A stretch of DNA of 64,000 bases, from NCBI RefSeq assembly GCF_040270295.1, contig NZ_JBELOE010000280.1. One strand, written 5' to 3'. Shown here one piece after another: positions 15,941 through 25,632 of the stretch (its first letter is position 1; each line of letters begins with the position of its first letter). Under the pieces are notes generated by a model. That model saw only the letters and a list, made by a program, of their open reading frames with translations. It did not search any database and was not told the DNA's origin. Origin of the DNA: Catenovulum sediminis. Its GTDB lineage: Bacteria > Pseudomonadota > Gammaproteobacteria > Enterobacterales > Alteromonadaceae. The translations under genes and the position numbers were made by a program.

Positions 15941-17302
15941 TTATATCGCCTCTAACGCTTCACTTAGTTGTGAAACACCAATAATACTCATTTCACCAAT
16001 AGATTGTTTAGGGGCGTTTTGCTTTGGCACAATGGCTTTCTTAAAACCGTGTTTTGAGGCTTCCTTAAGCCGCTCGATACCGTTTTGCACGGGTCTTATT
16101 TCACCAGACAAACCGACTTCACCAAATACCACTAAATCCTGCGGCAAAATGTGATTTCTAAAGCTTGAAACCAAGGCCAGCAACAAGGCTAAATCGGCTG
16201 AGGTTTCAGCTACTTTTACCCCGCCAACAACATTTACAAATACATCCTGATCGCCCAACTGAATTCCGCCATGTCTATGCAGGACGGCGAGCAACAACGC
16301 CATGCGGTTCTGTTCTAAGCCTACTGCAACTCTTCTTGGGTTACCGAGCTGAGAATGATCTGCTAATGCCTGAATTTCGACCATTAATGGTCGTGTACCT
16401 TCCCAGATAACCATGACCAAAGAGCCGGAAGCTGGGACATCAGCTCGCGACAAAAATATTGCAGAAGGGTTCTTTACTTCTTTCATCCCCTTCTCTGTCA
16501 TGGCAAAAACACCGAGCTCGTTGACCGCACCAAAGCGGTTTTTATGACTACGTAGTGTACGATATCGGCTGTCTGATGAACCATCTAATAATATAGAACA
16601 ATCGATACAGTGCTCTAAAACCTTAGGGCCTGCCAAACTACCATCTTTGGTTACATGGCCAACCATAAAAACTGCAACTTGATTTTGTTTAGCGTAGCGG
16701 GTTAAAAACGCAGCTGATTCTCTAACCTGAGATACGCTGCCTGGCGCCGATTGAACATCTGTCATATGCATGACCTGAATAGAATCGATGACTAATATTT
16801 GCGGTTTCATCTGTCCAGCCAAGTGGCAAATGGACTCAACATTTGTTTCTGATAAAAGTTTGAGTTTGTCTTTGGGCAAGCTAAGCCTATCAGCGCGCAT
16901 CGCAACTTGCTGTAGAGACTCCTCCCCAGTGACATATAAAACGTTCATAGACTGCGCTAATTGACACATAGTCTGTAATAAAAGCGTACTTTTACCCGCT
17001 CCTGGCGACCCCCCTATTAAGACCGCGGAGCCTGGCACGATTCCGCCACCTAAAACCCGATCAAATTCATTAAATCCAGAACTGATTCTGGGTACCTCGG
17101 CTAACTCTATGCTATCCAAGGTTTCAATTTTTGCTATGGTTTCGCCTGCGTAACCACTTAATCTATCATTGTTAGATTTAGATTTCGTTACTCTGAATTC
17201 ACTAATGGTGTTCCATGCTTTGCATTCATTGCATTGCCCCATCCAACGTGAGTAATCGGCACCACATTCATTACAAACCCAAGCTGTTTTTGATTTTGCC
17301 AC
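15941..17302 (-). CDS. radA: DNA repair protein RadA
   Basis: A 453-residue RadA (Sms), a RecA-like ATPase and branch-migration helicase acting in recombinational repair. It has the N-terminal zinc finger CNEC-X12-CNEC (from about residue 10), the Walker A GGSPGAGKST near 92, the RadA-specific KNRFG motif near 257 and a C-terminal Lon-like domain (GVKVAETSADLALLLAL). The length is normal. It is divergent from the PilZ gene. Confidence 0.96.
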   Translation of the reverse strand: MAKSKTAWVCNECGADYSRWMGQCNECKAWNTISEFRVTKSKSNNDRLSGYAGETIAKIETLDSIELAEVPRISSGFNEFDRVLGGGIVPGSAVLIGGSPGAGKSTLLLQTMCQLAQSMNVLYVTGEESLQQVAMRADRLSLPKDKLKLLSETNVESICHLAGQMKPQILVIDSIQVMHMTDVQSAPGSVSQVRESAAFLTRYAKQNQVAVFMVGHVTKDGSLAGPKVLEHCIDCSILLDGSSDSRYRTLRSHKNRFGAVNELGVFAMTEKGMKEVKNPSAIFLSRADVPASGSLVMVIWEGTRPLMVEIQALADHSQLGNPRRVAVGLEQNRMALLLAVLHRHGGIQLGDQDVFVNVVGGVKVAETSADLALLLALVSSFRNHILPQDLVVFGEVGLSGEIRPVQNGIERLKEASKHGFKKAIVPKQNAPKQSIGEMSIIGVSQLSEALEAI

Positions 17303-17388
17303 GATTTATTACCAAAATATTTCCCCATTTCAGAAGTTTACATTAAACTTATTGGGTGATTAAGCGATATATAATTAAATTCTTTAAA

Positions 17389-17403
17389 GATATCATTGAT
17401 ATC
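17389..17403. promoter_or_regulatory. GATATC-ATT-GATATC palindrome before the PilZ gene
   Basis: Two GATATC hexamers separated by ATT form a 15-base palindrome that ends 17 bases before the PilZ gene start, in the radA/PilZ divergent region. It may be an operator. Short AT-rich palindromes also occur by chance. Confidence 0.3.
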
Positions 17404-17420
17404 CACTACTATAAGTAAGT

Positions 17421-19937
17421 ATGACAAAAACAGATCCGACACTAGCCGAATATGGCCCAATAATAGAAAAACTAAAGCCGACCATCAAATCGCCTGATTT
17501 TGATCTAGTGTTAAATAATGTTGCATCTGATATCCCTAAGCCTAAGCGATTTTTAATTAAAATGGAGCTGAAACGGCTATCGGCGCCTAGCTCGCGGAGA
17601 ATAGATTTAAGAGGTATGGTCGATGGGGAATGTAGCGAGTTTGAATTTAATGGCATCGCTCACTATCTCGATGATAACTCGATAGAACGCTTTCAAAAAG
17701 GTATCGAAACCTACGGTTGGTATTGCACCGGCGTTTATGAAGACATTATGCAAAGTGTCACCAATCAAAAGCGTCAAGCATCGGCTAATAATAGTGCTCA
17801 AGAAACGCAAGCAATGAGTACAACTGAGCATGGTACTATCTCAGTCTATCCAGCTTCAGCCATTCATTTTGGAGAACGGCATCTGCGTAGTGAAGAGCGA
17901 ATGAACTATTCAATGCAAGTTGAGATTGAAGCCAGTTTAACCGATCTTTTTAAAGCAGTAACAACGGATATTTCTGTTAGTGGGTGCCGATTGAAATTAC
18001 AAAAAAAATACCCACTGCAAGTCGGACAATTAATTTATATTAAATTTTTAGGTTTAGAAAAAGAGTTTGCGTTAGGCCTAAAAGACAAAATTCAATACAA
18101 AATCACCAATATTGAAGAGAAATCAGGTTATATATATCCGAAATGCCAGCGAACCTATGATTTAGAAACCCATTCGTTTGATGAATTTTTATCTAATTTT
18201 ATAAATGGAAATAAGCGGCGCTACAAGCTGAATTTAGATAATACAGTGAGTGCTATCATTAACAAAGGGTACGAACAATATTATTTACCGCGCATAACTT
18301 CACTTCCGGTCTTTATCAACCAAACGGATAATAATCTGTTACAAGCATCCATGATGCTAACCAATGATAATAATAAAAAAATTAGCGGTCAGTGGCTAGA
18401 TGAAAATAACCAAAATTGCTTAGCTCAACTTTTATCACACGAACGTCTCTCTGCTTTGAGTCAAACAAACGGCACGGTCAAAGAGACCATATTTTACGGT
18501 TTTACACATATCGCTAAAGGTCGAGTTTATTTCTATTCTGCAAGCATTGATGAACTAAACGAAAACCCTGAACTTAAGCGCGTGTTTTTAGCATTTGGTA
18601 GTAGTAAAAAGCATTGGATGGTGTACCGCGTGCAAATGATAGAGGTGAAGCCTGAGCAAGCGCATTTGCCGCTCACACTACCCAAACCGAGTAAAACAGA
18701 TGCTAAATTTACGCGTGATCATAAACCCCCTTCCCCGCGTGTATTGAGTCATATTAGTAAAATAAAATATGTTCTGTTAATGACTGAACTAACAACAGAG
18801 CTCGCTAAAGAACAATATCAAAACAATAAATTTGAGCTCACTGAGGTTAACAATCTAAAAATATTTGGTCATAGTAAAACTGAAAAAGTACCCAGCATCG
18901 AAGAAGTTGCTTTTAGGTATGTCAATTTAAGATCGCAAACACGTTACCTCTATAAAACCAGTGTCGTATTATCTACCGACTTTATTGATAAACAGGCATA
19001 TACCAAAGATTTTTCGATAAGTGGTATGCAGATTGAATGTGGCGATTCTATTAATGTCGATAGATACGAAAAAATCAAAATTGCGTTGCCGGATCTACAA
19101 CAAGTCTCGGCAAAGTTTAAATTAAAAAATTTGATTTACGAAGTTGTTGGTTTTAACAAAGCAAAAACCATTGTGCATTTAAAGGCATTTGAGGAAAGAG
19201 GCAGTGTCCATACAGGTAAGGCATTTTTCGAACAACTTATCGATAAAAATAAAAATAAATTAAAAGCGGCATTTATGGGAAATGTTGTACCTGGTCTAGC
19301 CGAAGCCCTGCGTAATATATATGTTCAAAGTGCTTTGAACACGGCATTTTTTATTCATAAACGCGGTATTCGCCACGAATTAAAAACGATCGGTCACTCA
19401 AGCACTCCTAATCCGGTTATTAATATTTTTAAGAGTGATCATGAAGCTGGATATAATCTGTATCCGATGCTAAGGAATAATTATTTAAGCACCTTCATTA
19501 TAAACATTCTAAGAAGACTACAACGACACTCTCACCCGATGCATGAAGATTTGCTGGTGAGAGTCAAGTTAAGTGAAACTAATGTCGTTGAACGGTTTGA
19601 GAGCATTTTAGCATCTGAGATGCGAAACGATTCAGCGCGACGCATTTTTATTCAAAAAGCGACTCAGAAAAATATATTATTTTTTGCTTTACGAATTTTC
19701 ATTTCGCGTACTGGGCGTCCAGATACTGATTTTATTGCATCTGAATTATCGTATGTAAGTCAATACGCTATCCATAAGGCAAAGCAGCTCGAAGAAGAGT
19801 TATGGTCTGTCACTGGCGTTGGAGATATTGTTGATATTACAGAGGAAGTTTTAACACGTTATGCATTTAAACAAGAGATTATCGACCAGCAAATGCAGCA
19901 CAGGTATGCTGTGCTGCAAAATTCATTAGACAACTAA
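17421..19937 (+). CDS. Large protein with two PilZ domains (c-di-GMP receptor)
   Basis: An 838-residue soluble protein with two PilZ c-di-GMP-binding domains. The first starts with RSEER near residue 158 and has DISVSG near 182; the second has RSQTR near 502 and DFSISG near 532. Both keep the RxxxR and (D/N)xSxxG ligand motifs. The N-terminal 150 residues and the last 240, which are mostly helical and basic, match no family I can name. Proteins of this length and layout occur in marine gammaproteobacteria. No signal peptide or membrane segment is visible. It stands alone between radA and serB. Confidence 0.85.
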   Translation: MTKTDPTLAEYGPIIEKLKPTIKSPDFDLVLNNVASDIPKPKRFLIKMELKRLSAPSSRRIDLRGMVDGECSEFEFNGIAHYLDDNSIERFQKGIETYGWYCTGVYEDIMQSVTNQKRQASANNSAQETQAMSTTEHGTISVYPASAIHFGERHLRSEERMNYSMQVEIEASLTDLFKAVTTDISVSGCRLKLQKKYPLQVGQLIYIKFLGLEKEFALGLKDKIQYKITNIEEKSGYIYPKCQRTYDLETHSFDEFLSNFINGNKRRYKLNLDNTVSAIINKGYEQYYLPRITSLPVFINQTDNNLLQASMMLTNDNNKKISGQWLDENNQNCLAQLLSHERLSALSQTNGTVKETIFYGFTHIAKGRVYFYSASIDELNENPELKRVFLAFGSSKKHWMVYRVQMIEVKPEQAHLPLTLPKPSKTDAKFTRDHKPPSPRVLSHISKIKYVLLMTELTTELAKEQYQNNKFELTEVNNLKIFGHSKTEKVPSIEEVAFRYVNLRSQTRYLYKTSVVLSTDFIDKQAYTKDFSISGMQIECGDSINVDRYEKIKIALPDLQQVSAKFKLKNLIYEVVGFNKAKTIVHLKAFEERGSVHTGKAFFEQLIDKNKNKLKAAFMGNVVPGLAEALRNIYVQSALNTAFFIHKRGIRHELKTIGHSSTPNPVINIFKSDHEAGYNLYPMLRNNYLSTFIINILRRLQRHSHPMHEDLLVRVKLSETNVVERFESILASEMRNDSARRIFIQKATQKNILFFALRIFISRTGRPDTDFIASELSYVSQYAIHKAKQLEEELWSVTGVGDIVDITEEVLTRYAFKQEIIDQQMQHRYAVLQNSLDN

Positions 19938-19971
19938 CACAAATAACCACAACTAATGGGTCTAAAATTTT

Positions 19972-21012
19972 TTATTTCAGCATATAAATCAACGCGTCTA
20001 AACCATAGTGGTTAATGGCTACATCCGCTTTTTGTTGCACGATTGGTTTGGCTTCAAAGGCGATACCTAGTGCGGCAGCTGCCATCATGGTTAGATCATT
20101 GGCGCCGTCGCCCATCGCTATGGTTTGCGTTTGTGAAATATCAAACTTTTCCGCCAACTCGCCCAATGTTCTGGCTTTAACATTTGCGTCAACAATTTCA
20201 CCGACTACTTCCCCCGTTAATACACCATTTTCTATTTTTAATGTATTCGCGACCGCAGCATCTAAATTCAATTGTTGTTTTAATTTATCTGCAAAAAAAG
20301 TAAAACCACCAGACGCAATGGCAACTCGCCAATGATGCTGTTTTAAACAATCGATGAGATGTTCAAGTCCGTGCATCAAGGGCAGATTATTAGCGACAGC
20401 GTCCAGTACACTGACGTCGCAGCCGGCTAATTTTCCGACTCGGCCTTTTAAACTTTCGGCAAAATCTAATTTCCCCTGCATTGCTAACTCAGTCACTTCC
20501 GAAACCTGCTGACCAACACCTGCCAGTTTTGCAATTTCATCAATACATTCTATTTTGATAGTCGTTGAATCCATATCCATCAACAATAAACCAGGCTGTT
20601 GTAATGTAGGACGTTCGCTGAGTTGCCATAACTCACATTTTTTTTCACTGGCCCAACTGTGTAACTTATTAAATAGATCTGCAGGAATTTTTGTTTGTGC
20701 CGGCCAGGCTAAAGCTGTTGTTTCAAACCCTTCATAATGCAGGACACGGACCCCTTTATCCTTTGCTAAATAGGGTTTCAAAGACTCGCTTATATAAGCA
20801 AAGTCTTGTGTTGAAAACGCATTTCCATAACAAATAACCTCACAGCCACTAGGTGTTTTCTGATTTGCTTCTAAACGATATTCTAGACTATTATCTGGGT
20901 TGAGGTTTAATGCAGCGTGTTGGAGATCTGGTTTAACTTGCTCATACAGACCACGGGCAAAATGTGTATACTTTGTATCGACATCTGCAGTATAAATATT
21001 ATATTGGCTCAC
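19972..21012 (-). CDS. serB: Phosphoserine phosphatase SerB
   Basis: A 346-residue HAD-family phosphoserine phosphatase, the last step of serine synthesis. Motif I is LLMDMDSTTIKIECIDE (nucleophile Asp in DMDST), with motif II in IASGGF and motif III in MGDGANDLTMM. A regulatory N-terminal domain of about 130 residues precedes the catalytic part, as in E. coli SerB (322 residues). I chose the GTG at 21012 (VSQYNIYTADV) because AAGAG lies 8 bases upstream; the frame is open further to 21090 without a better site. It is divergent from ytjB, as in E. coli. Confidence 0.93.
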   Translation of the reverse strand: MSQYNIYTADVDTKYTHFARGLYEQVKPDLQHAALNLNPDNSLEYRLEANQKTPSGCEVICYGNAFSTQDFAYISESLKPYLAKDKGVRVLHYEGFETTALAWPAQTKIPADLFNKLHSWASEKKCELWQLSERPTLQQPGLLLMDMDSTTIKIECIDEIAKLAGVGQQVSEVTELAMQGKLDFAESLKGRVGKLAGCDVSVLDAVANNLPLMHGLEHLIDCLKQHHWRVAIASGGFTFFADKLKQQLNLDAAVANTLKIENGVLTGEVVGEIVDANVKARTLGELAEKFDISQTQTIAMGDGANDLTMMAAAALGIAFEAKPIVQQKADVAINHYGLDALIYMLK

Positions 21013-21117
21013 TAATTTAACTCTTAAAAACGAACAATTATGTGTATTGTACTGAATCTTAAAATATAATTGTATCTTTAAACAAGCCAATTCTAATTAA
21101 GGTATGTATCCCCCCTC

Positions 21118-21690
21118 ATGGAACAAGTTCAGGAATCTGCAAAAATACAAAAGCGCTGGATTATTAGAAAACTGATACAAGCGTTCAGTGGCTTTGCGCT
21201 TATATTCATTGCATTAATATTTTGGTTTCGCTATGAAAGTGAAGTCGCCACGTCTTTTAATAAAAGCAACTATCAAGTCGCGCATGCGCTCGCAGATTTA
21301 ATTGCCGCGAGTTTCCCGCATGAATATTTTAGCGACACTCCTGAAGCGTACCATTTAACATCTTTTACTGATAATGACTGGGTATATGATGCAAGTATAT
21401 ATGACGATAAAGGCAATGTGTTACACAAAACAGAAGCTGCACATTCGATTTTACAAACAACAGCACTAGAGCAAACTGAAGGGCTGCAAACGCTCGCAAT
21501 TGTAAAAGAAATTTTTAATGAAAATGGAGATTTATTGGGATATTTACGCGTTACCGTAAATACAGATCAACTTACTCATTATCAGGCCAATTTTGTTGAT
21601 ATTACCAGTTCTACTACTCGTTTTTTGTTTTTCTTAATTGCGCTGGCCAGTTTATTTATGAGTCGAGCATTTTTTAAAGGTGAAGATTAA
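21118..21690 (+). CDS. ytjB: AhpA/YtjB (SMP) family membrane protein
   Basis: A 190-residue membrane protein of the YtjB/AhpA (Smp) family. It has a transmembrane helix near residues 21-40, a periplasmic region with WVYDASIYDDKGNVLHKTE (typical of the family) and a second helix near 160-180. The gene is divergent from serB, the same arrangement as smp/ytjB in E. coli. AhpA in Vibrio has been linked to haemolysin control, but the general function is unclear. Confidence 0.85.
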   Translation: MEQVQESAKIQKRWIIRKLIQAFSGFALIFIALIFWFRYESEVATSFNKSNYQVAHALADLIAASFPHEYFSDTPEAYHLTSFTDNDWVYDASIYDDKGNVLHKTEAAHSILQTTALEQTEGLQTLAIVKEIFNENGDLLGYLRVTVNTDQLTHYQANFVDITSSTTRFLFFLIALASLFMSRAFFKGED

Positions 21691-21692
21691 AG

Positions 21693-22394
21693 TTATTGGA
21701 TTTCAGTCACATAACAAATGTCGTTTTTAACATACCACTTTACGTTCCAATCTACTATGTGCATACCATATATACGTTCTTCTGTATTAGTTTTATGAAA
21801 AGCAGGCCTAGGATCTTGAAGTAAAACCTCAGTTAAAAATGCCGAAAACTCTGGATAAACCTGTTCGCATTGCTGTAACACGATATTAAGCTCGGATGAA
21901 AAAACGACCTTTTGTAATGGTTCAGGTGCTTCGCTGGCAAATGCGCTGCTTGCAGTCATTTGATTATCTGCATAGGGAATAAAGGGTTTAATATCGATGA
22001 TAGGGGTGCCATCAACCAAGTCTAATCCACTGATTTGCAGTACAGTATCTCGACCTTTAATGTCAATGGCCTCTAACTTGACACAAGATAATCCGATTGG
22101 ATTTGCGCGAAATGGGCTTCTGGTCGCAAAACATCCCATCTTTTTATTACCTCCTAAACGAGGCGGCCTTACCGATGGGTTCCAATCGCTTTTTAGCGCT
22201 TTATCAAAAACAAACATAAGCCAAATATGGCTATAGTTTTCTAATCCGCTAAATGCTTCGGGGGTATTGTATGGCGAAGTAAAAACAATTTGCCCTCTGG
22301 CTTTTGTAACCAAATTAGCTTGCCGTGGCACAGCAAACTTTTCTTTATAGGGCGAGATTACTCGCCCTATCACATTAAATGACCATGTTTCCAT
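21693..22394 (-). CDS. trmO: tRNA (t6A37-N6)-methyltransferase TrmO
   Basis: A 233-residue TrmO (YaeB/TsaA-like) protein, which methylates N6-threonylcarbamoyladenosine at tRNA position 37. The SAM-binding beta-barrel (residues 1-150) shows FNVIGRVISPYKEKFAVPRQ at the start, then RSPFRANPIGLSCVKL and DLVDGTPIIDIKPFIPY. The C-terminal domain is family typical. It follows bamB at 23 bases on the same strand, in the place where der often stands in relatives. TsaB at 51.9 kb acts earlier in the same modification. Confidence 0.93.
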   Translation of the reverse strand: METWSFNVIGRVISPYKEKFAVPRQANLVTKARGQIVFTSPYNTPEAFSGLENYSHIWLMFVFDKALKSDWNPSVRPPRLGGNKKMGCFATRSPFRANPIGLSCVKLEAIDIKGRDTVLQISGLDLVDGTPIIDIKPFIPYADNQMTASSAFASEAPEPLQKVVFSSELNIVLQQCEQVYPEFSAFLTEVLLQDPRPAFHKTNTEERIYGMHIVDWNVKWYVKNDICYVTEIQ

Positions 22395-22417
22395 TTGTCG
22401 CCAGTATCGGAATTATT

Positions 22418-23617
22418 TTAGTTGAGCTTTAGTGCGACTATTTCACCGTCTCTTGTTTGAATATAAGCAATATCGTTTTCAACAATCGGTTGAGCCAATA
22501 GTGCATCCGTACTAATTTGGCGTACGTAGCTTAACTTACCTTCTTCTTTATCAAACAAGTAAATATAGCCTTCGAAGTCTCCAACTAAAACATAATCACC
22601 TAAGATCGCACCTGCTGTAATATGCCGATTTCTGAGTTGATTATTTGACCAAAGCTCTACACCGGTACGTGCATCAACTGCATATAAGATGCTTTTATCA
22701 TCACTCAGAATGAGCTTGTTTGCATCCAATACCATGTTTTGATAACCACGATATTCACGTTTCCAGGCCAATCTAGCACTCCGAATATCTACCATGCCTA
22801 ATGATCCGCCTGCAGATAAAGCATATAAATTAAAGCCTGAAATAATCGGTGTTGCATCTATATCGGCGATTCGAGCCAGTTCAGTCGCGCCTTGCGGTTT
22901 AGCGATAGGGACTTCCCAGGCAAGTTGACCGTTTTGTGATGCATAAGTCATAACTTTACCGGTAGCACCACCAATAAAAACGCCACCTTGTGCATAGGCT
23001 GGAGACGATGCCCCGCGAATGGTAAGCGATGGAACATCAGCAATTGAGCTCCATATTTCTTTACCGTCATTGGCGTCTAAAGCGACTGTAGTTCCTGAAC
23101 CTAGGTGTGCAATGACCTTACCTTCTTCTGCAATAGGTGCAGATAATACTTCACCATCGACAGACACACGCCAAATTTCATGACCATCTTCAACACTTAA
23201 CGCAACTATTTCACCATTTTCGGTGCCAACAAATAGTTTTTCATAAGAAGCGACGAGTCCAGAGACACGACTCTCAGGTGAAGTATTAAAACCAAGCCAA
23301 GACAAATAACCCTCACTTGGTGGTCGAATATCCACTTCCCACACTTGTTTACCCGTGTCTGCTGCAAACGCTACGATAGATCCAGTACGATCTGCTGCAA
23401 AAACTTTATCATATCCCCAAGTTGGTTTTAAACGAGAATAATAACTTTCGACACCGTCAGCTACCGATTTACTCCAAATCACTTGAGTGTTAAATGTGTT
23501 TTTGATTTCGGGTCTATCCGCAGGCAATAGATCTGGATCTTCATCATTAGAAGCACAGGAAACCAAAACAATGGATAACAAACAGGCTTTTGTTAATTTG
23601 CTTAACGACACTGTCAT
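22418..23617 (-). CDS. bamB: Outer membrane assembly lipoprotein BamB
   Basis: A 399-residue lipoprotein of the BAM complex, which inserts beta-barrel proteins into the outer membrane. The signal peptide ends with VSCAS, a lipobox with Cys near residue 21. The rest is an eight-bladed propeller of PQQ-type repeats (for example DGKEIWS, DARTGVELWS). The start overlaps the yfgM stop by one base (TAATG), so translation is coupled. It is followed by trmO and not by der. Confidence 0.95.
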   Translation of the reverse strand: MTVSLSKLTKACLLSIVLVSCASNDEDPDLLPADRPEIKNTFNTQVIWSKSVADGVESYYSRLKPTWGYDKVFAADRTGSIVAFAADTGKQVWEVDIRPPSEGYLSWLGFNTSPESRVSGLVASYEKLFVGTENGEIVALSVEDGHEIWRVSVDGEVLSAPIAEEGKVIAHLGSGTTVALDANDGKEIWSSIADVPSLTIRGASSPAYAQGGVFIGGATGKVMTYASQNGQLAWEVPIAKPQGATELARIADIDATPIISGFNLYALSAGGSLGMVDIRSARLAWKREYRGYQNMVLDANKLILSDDKSILYAVDARTGVELWSNNQLRNRHITAGAILGDYVLVGDFEGYIYLFDKEEGKLSYVRQISTDALLAQPIVENDIAYIQTRDGEIVALKLN

Positions 23618-24246
23618 TACAATGCAACCGTACCATTTGAAACGGCTAAGTTATCTAATTTCATTTTTAATGCTGGGTTAGCCGTTAACCCACCATTGTC
23701 TGCAGCCAGTTGATAGGCGGTGCGTGCTTTGTCTTTGTCATTTTTTTGTAAATGAATATCGCCTCTAATTTCTGCAAATTGAGCGGTAAAAGCTTCGGTA
23801 TTAGGCTGCCCTACTAAAGCCAATGCTTCTTCACTTTTTTTAAGGGCGATTAAAACTCTTGCTAAACGCACAGTCGCTAAATCTTGCAACGCTAAATCAC
23901 TGGTGTTTTTTGTAACCCATTTTAGTTGATCGGCTGCTTGTTGGTATTGTTGTTCAGCGACAAAACTTTTGGCTAATTTAAATGCTGCCAAAACTGCAAA
24001 TCCGCTGTCTGTATTTTCCTGAATGTAGGATTCAGCAGCTTTTTTATCTAGCTGTTCATTGGACTCAATTTTGCTATATGCTAAAGACTGAGCTTCTAGC
24101 TTTTCAATTTGTTTATTTTGAAAAACTTTATAGCCGTATATACCGCCCAAACCTAACACACTACCGACAATAATAGCTGTACCATATTTTGACCAAAACT
24201 TTTTGATCGCTTCAACTTGTTGTTCTTCTGTAGAATAAATTTCCAT
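23617..24246 (-). CDS. yfgM: YfgM family protein, SecYEG-associated TPR protein
   Basis: A 209-residue membrane-anchored TPR protein. A transmembrane helix near residues 20-40 (YGTAIIVGSVLGLGGIYGY) follows the typical EIYSTEEQQVEAIKKFW start, and the periplasmic part is a tetratricopeptide-like domain. YfgM associates with SecYEG and PpiD in E. coli and hands exported proteins to periplasmic chaperones. It lies between hisS (10 bases upstream) and bamB (overlap). Confidence 0.93.
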   Translation of the reverse strand: MEIYSTEEQQVEAIKKFWSKYGTAIIVGSVLGLGGIYGYKVFQNKQIEKLEAQSLAYSKIESNEQLDKKAAESYIQENTDSGFAVLAAFKLAKSFVAEQQYQQAADQLKWVTKNTSDLALQDLATVRLARVLIALKKSEEALALVGQPNTEAFTAQFAEIRGDIHLQKNDKDKARTAYQLAADNGGLTANPALKMKLDNLAVSNGTVAL

Positions 24247-24256
24247 TACTGTCCCC

Positions 24257-25531
24257 TTACAGCACTTGCGATAATGTGCTCGTTAATTCTGATTGAGCTA
24301 TTGTTTGTTGTTGTTCTTGACTACGCAGAGGCTTTATTGTCACTTGGTTTGAATTCACTTCTTCTTCACCAAATACAAGCGCTAATTCTGCACCACTTTT
24401 ATCTGCTTTTTTAAACTGTTTTTTAAAGTTTCCACCACCACAATTAAGCTGGATGCGTACGTTTGGAATTTGGTCTCTTAATGTTTCGATGAGCGCGGGG
24501 ACTTTTTGTTCGGCCAAATCCCCCAACATAACGACATAAGCGTCTACAGGCTTACGTACGTCTTTGTCTAGACCCAATGTTTCCATCATCAAGACGAGGC
24601 GTTCTATCCCCATGGCAAATCCCACTGCAGGTGTCGCTTTGCCACCTAACTGTTCAACGAGCCCATCGTATCGACCACCTGCGCATATCGTGCCCTGAGC
24701 GCCTAAACTTTCGGTTATCCATTCAAAAACAGTGTAGTTGTAATAATCCAAGCCGCGCACGAGCCTTGGGTTAACAGTGTATTCGATACCTAAAGCGTCT
24801 AAACGTTCACACAAGTTTTCAAAATGTTGTGTGGATACTTCACCAAAATAAGCTTCTAGCTTAGGTGCGTCGCCTAATATTGCTTGAACATCTGGGTTTT
24901 TAGAATCTAAAACGCGTAGCGGATTGGTCAACATTCGTCGTTTTGAATCTTCGTCTAGCGCTGATTCATGTTTTTGCAAATATTCAACTAAAGCGGCACG
25001 ATAGGTTGCACGTTCTTCATTAGAGCCTAAAGAATTGATTTCTAATCTAACTTTATCGAGAATGCCAAATTGCTTCCAAAAACGAGCCGTCATAGCAATT
25101 ACTTCTGCATCTATATCCGGCCCATTCATGCCAAATGTTTCTACCCCAAATTGATGAAACTGGCGATAGCGCCCTTTTTGCGGTCTTTCATGGCGAAACA
25201 TCGGCCCCATATACCACAAGCGTTGCACTTGATTATAGAGTAGACCATGTTGATTACCGGCTCTCACACAACTGGCTGTACCTTCGGGTCGTAAAGTTAA
25301 ACTATCCCCATTACGATCTTCAAAAGTGTACATTTCCTTTTCAACGATATCTGTTACTTCACCAATTGAGCGCTTGAATAATTCAGTCATTTCAACGATT
25401 GGCATGCGAATTTCACTATATCCATAGCTACTTACAACATCACGTAATACATTTTCTACTTTTTGCCATACGGGTGTTTGTTCTGGTAAACAATCGTTCA
25501 TGCCACGAATCGCTTGAATGTTTTTTGACAC
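24257..25531 (-). CDS. hisS: Histidyl-tRNA synthetase
   Basis: A 424-residue class II aminoacyl-tRNA synthetase that charges tRNA-His. Motif 2 is in MFRHERPQKGRYRQFHQFG and motif 3 in AVGFAMGIERL; the histidine-specific LVRGLDYYNYTVFEW segment is present, and the C-terminal anticodon domain follows. Length matches E. coli HisS (424). It lies 101 bases downstream of ispG in the same operon order as in E. coli. Confidence 0.97.
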   Translation of the reverse strand: MSKNIQAIRGMNDCLPEQTPVWQKVENVLRDVVSSYGYSEIRMPIVEMTELFKRSIGEVTDIVEKEMYTFEDRNGDSLTLRPEGTASCVRAGNQHGLLYNQVQRLWYMGPMFRHERPQKGRYRQFHQFGVETFGMNGPDIDAEVIAMTARFWKQFGILDKVRLEINSLGSNEERATYRAALVEYLQKHESALDEDSKRRMLTNPLRVLDSKNPDVQAILGDAPKLEAYFGEVSTQHFENLCERLDALGIEYTVNPRLVRGLDYYNYTVFEWITESLGAQGTICAGGRYDGLVEQLGGKATPAVGFAMGIERLVLMMETLGLDKDVRKPVDAYVVMLGDLAEQKVPALIETLRDQIPNVRIQLNCGGGNFKKQFKKADKSGAELALVFGEEEVNSNQVTIKPLRSQEQQQTIAQSELTSTLSQVL

Positions 25532-25632
25532 GCTATATTCCTGCTTTTAAATTTATTTTTACTGCATCCCAAGTATCAGCAGCCAAGAAGCGCAAGATTA
25601 TAGGCAACTTGGCAGCAAACGTAAAATGGGTG

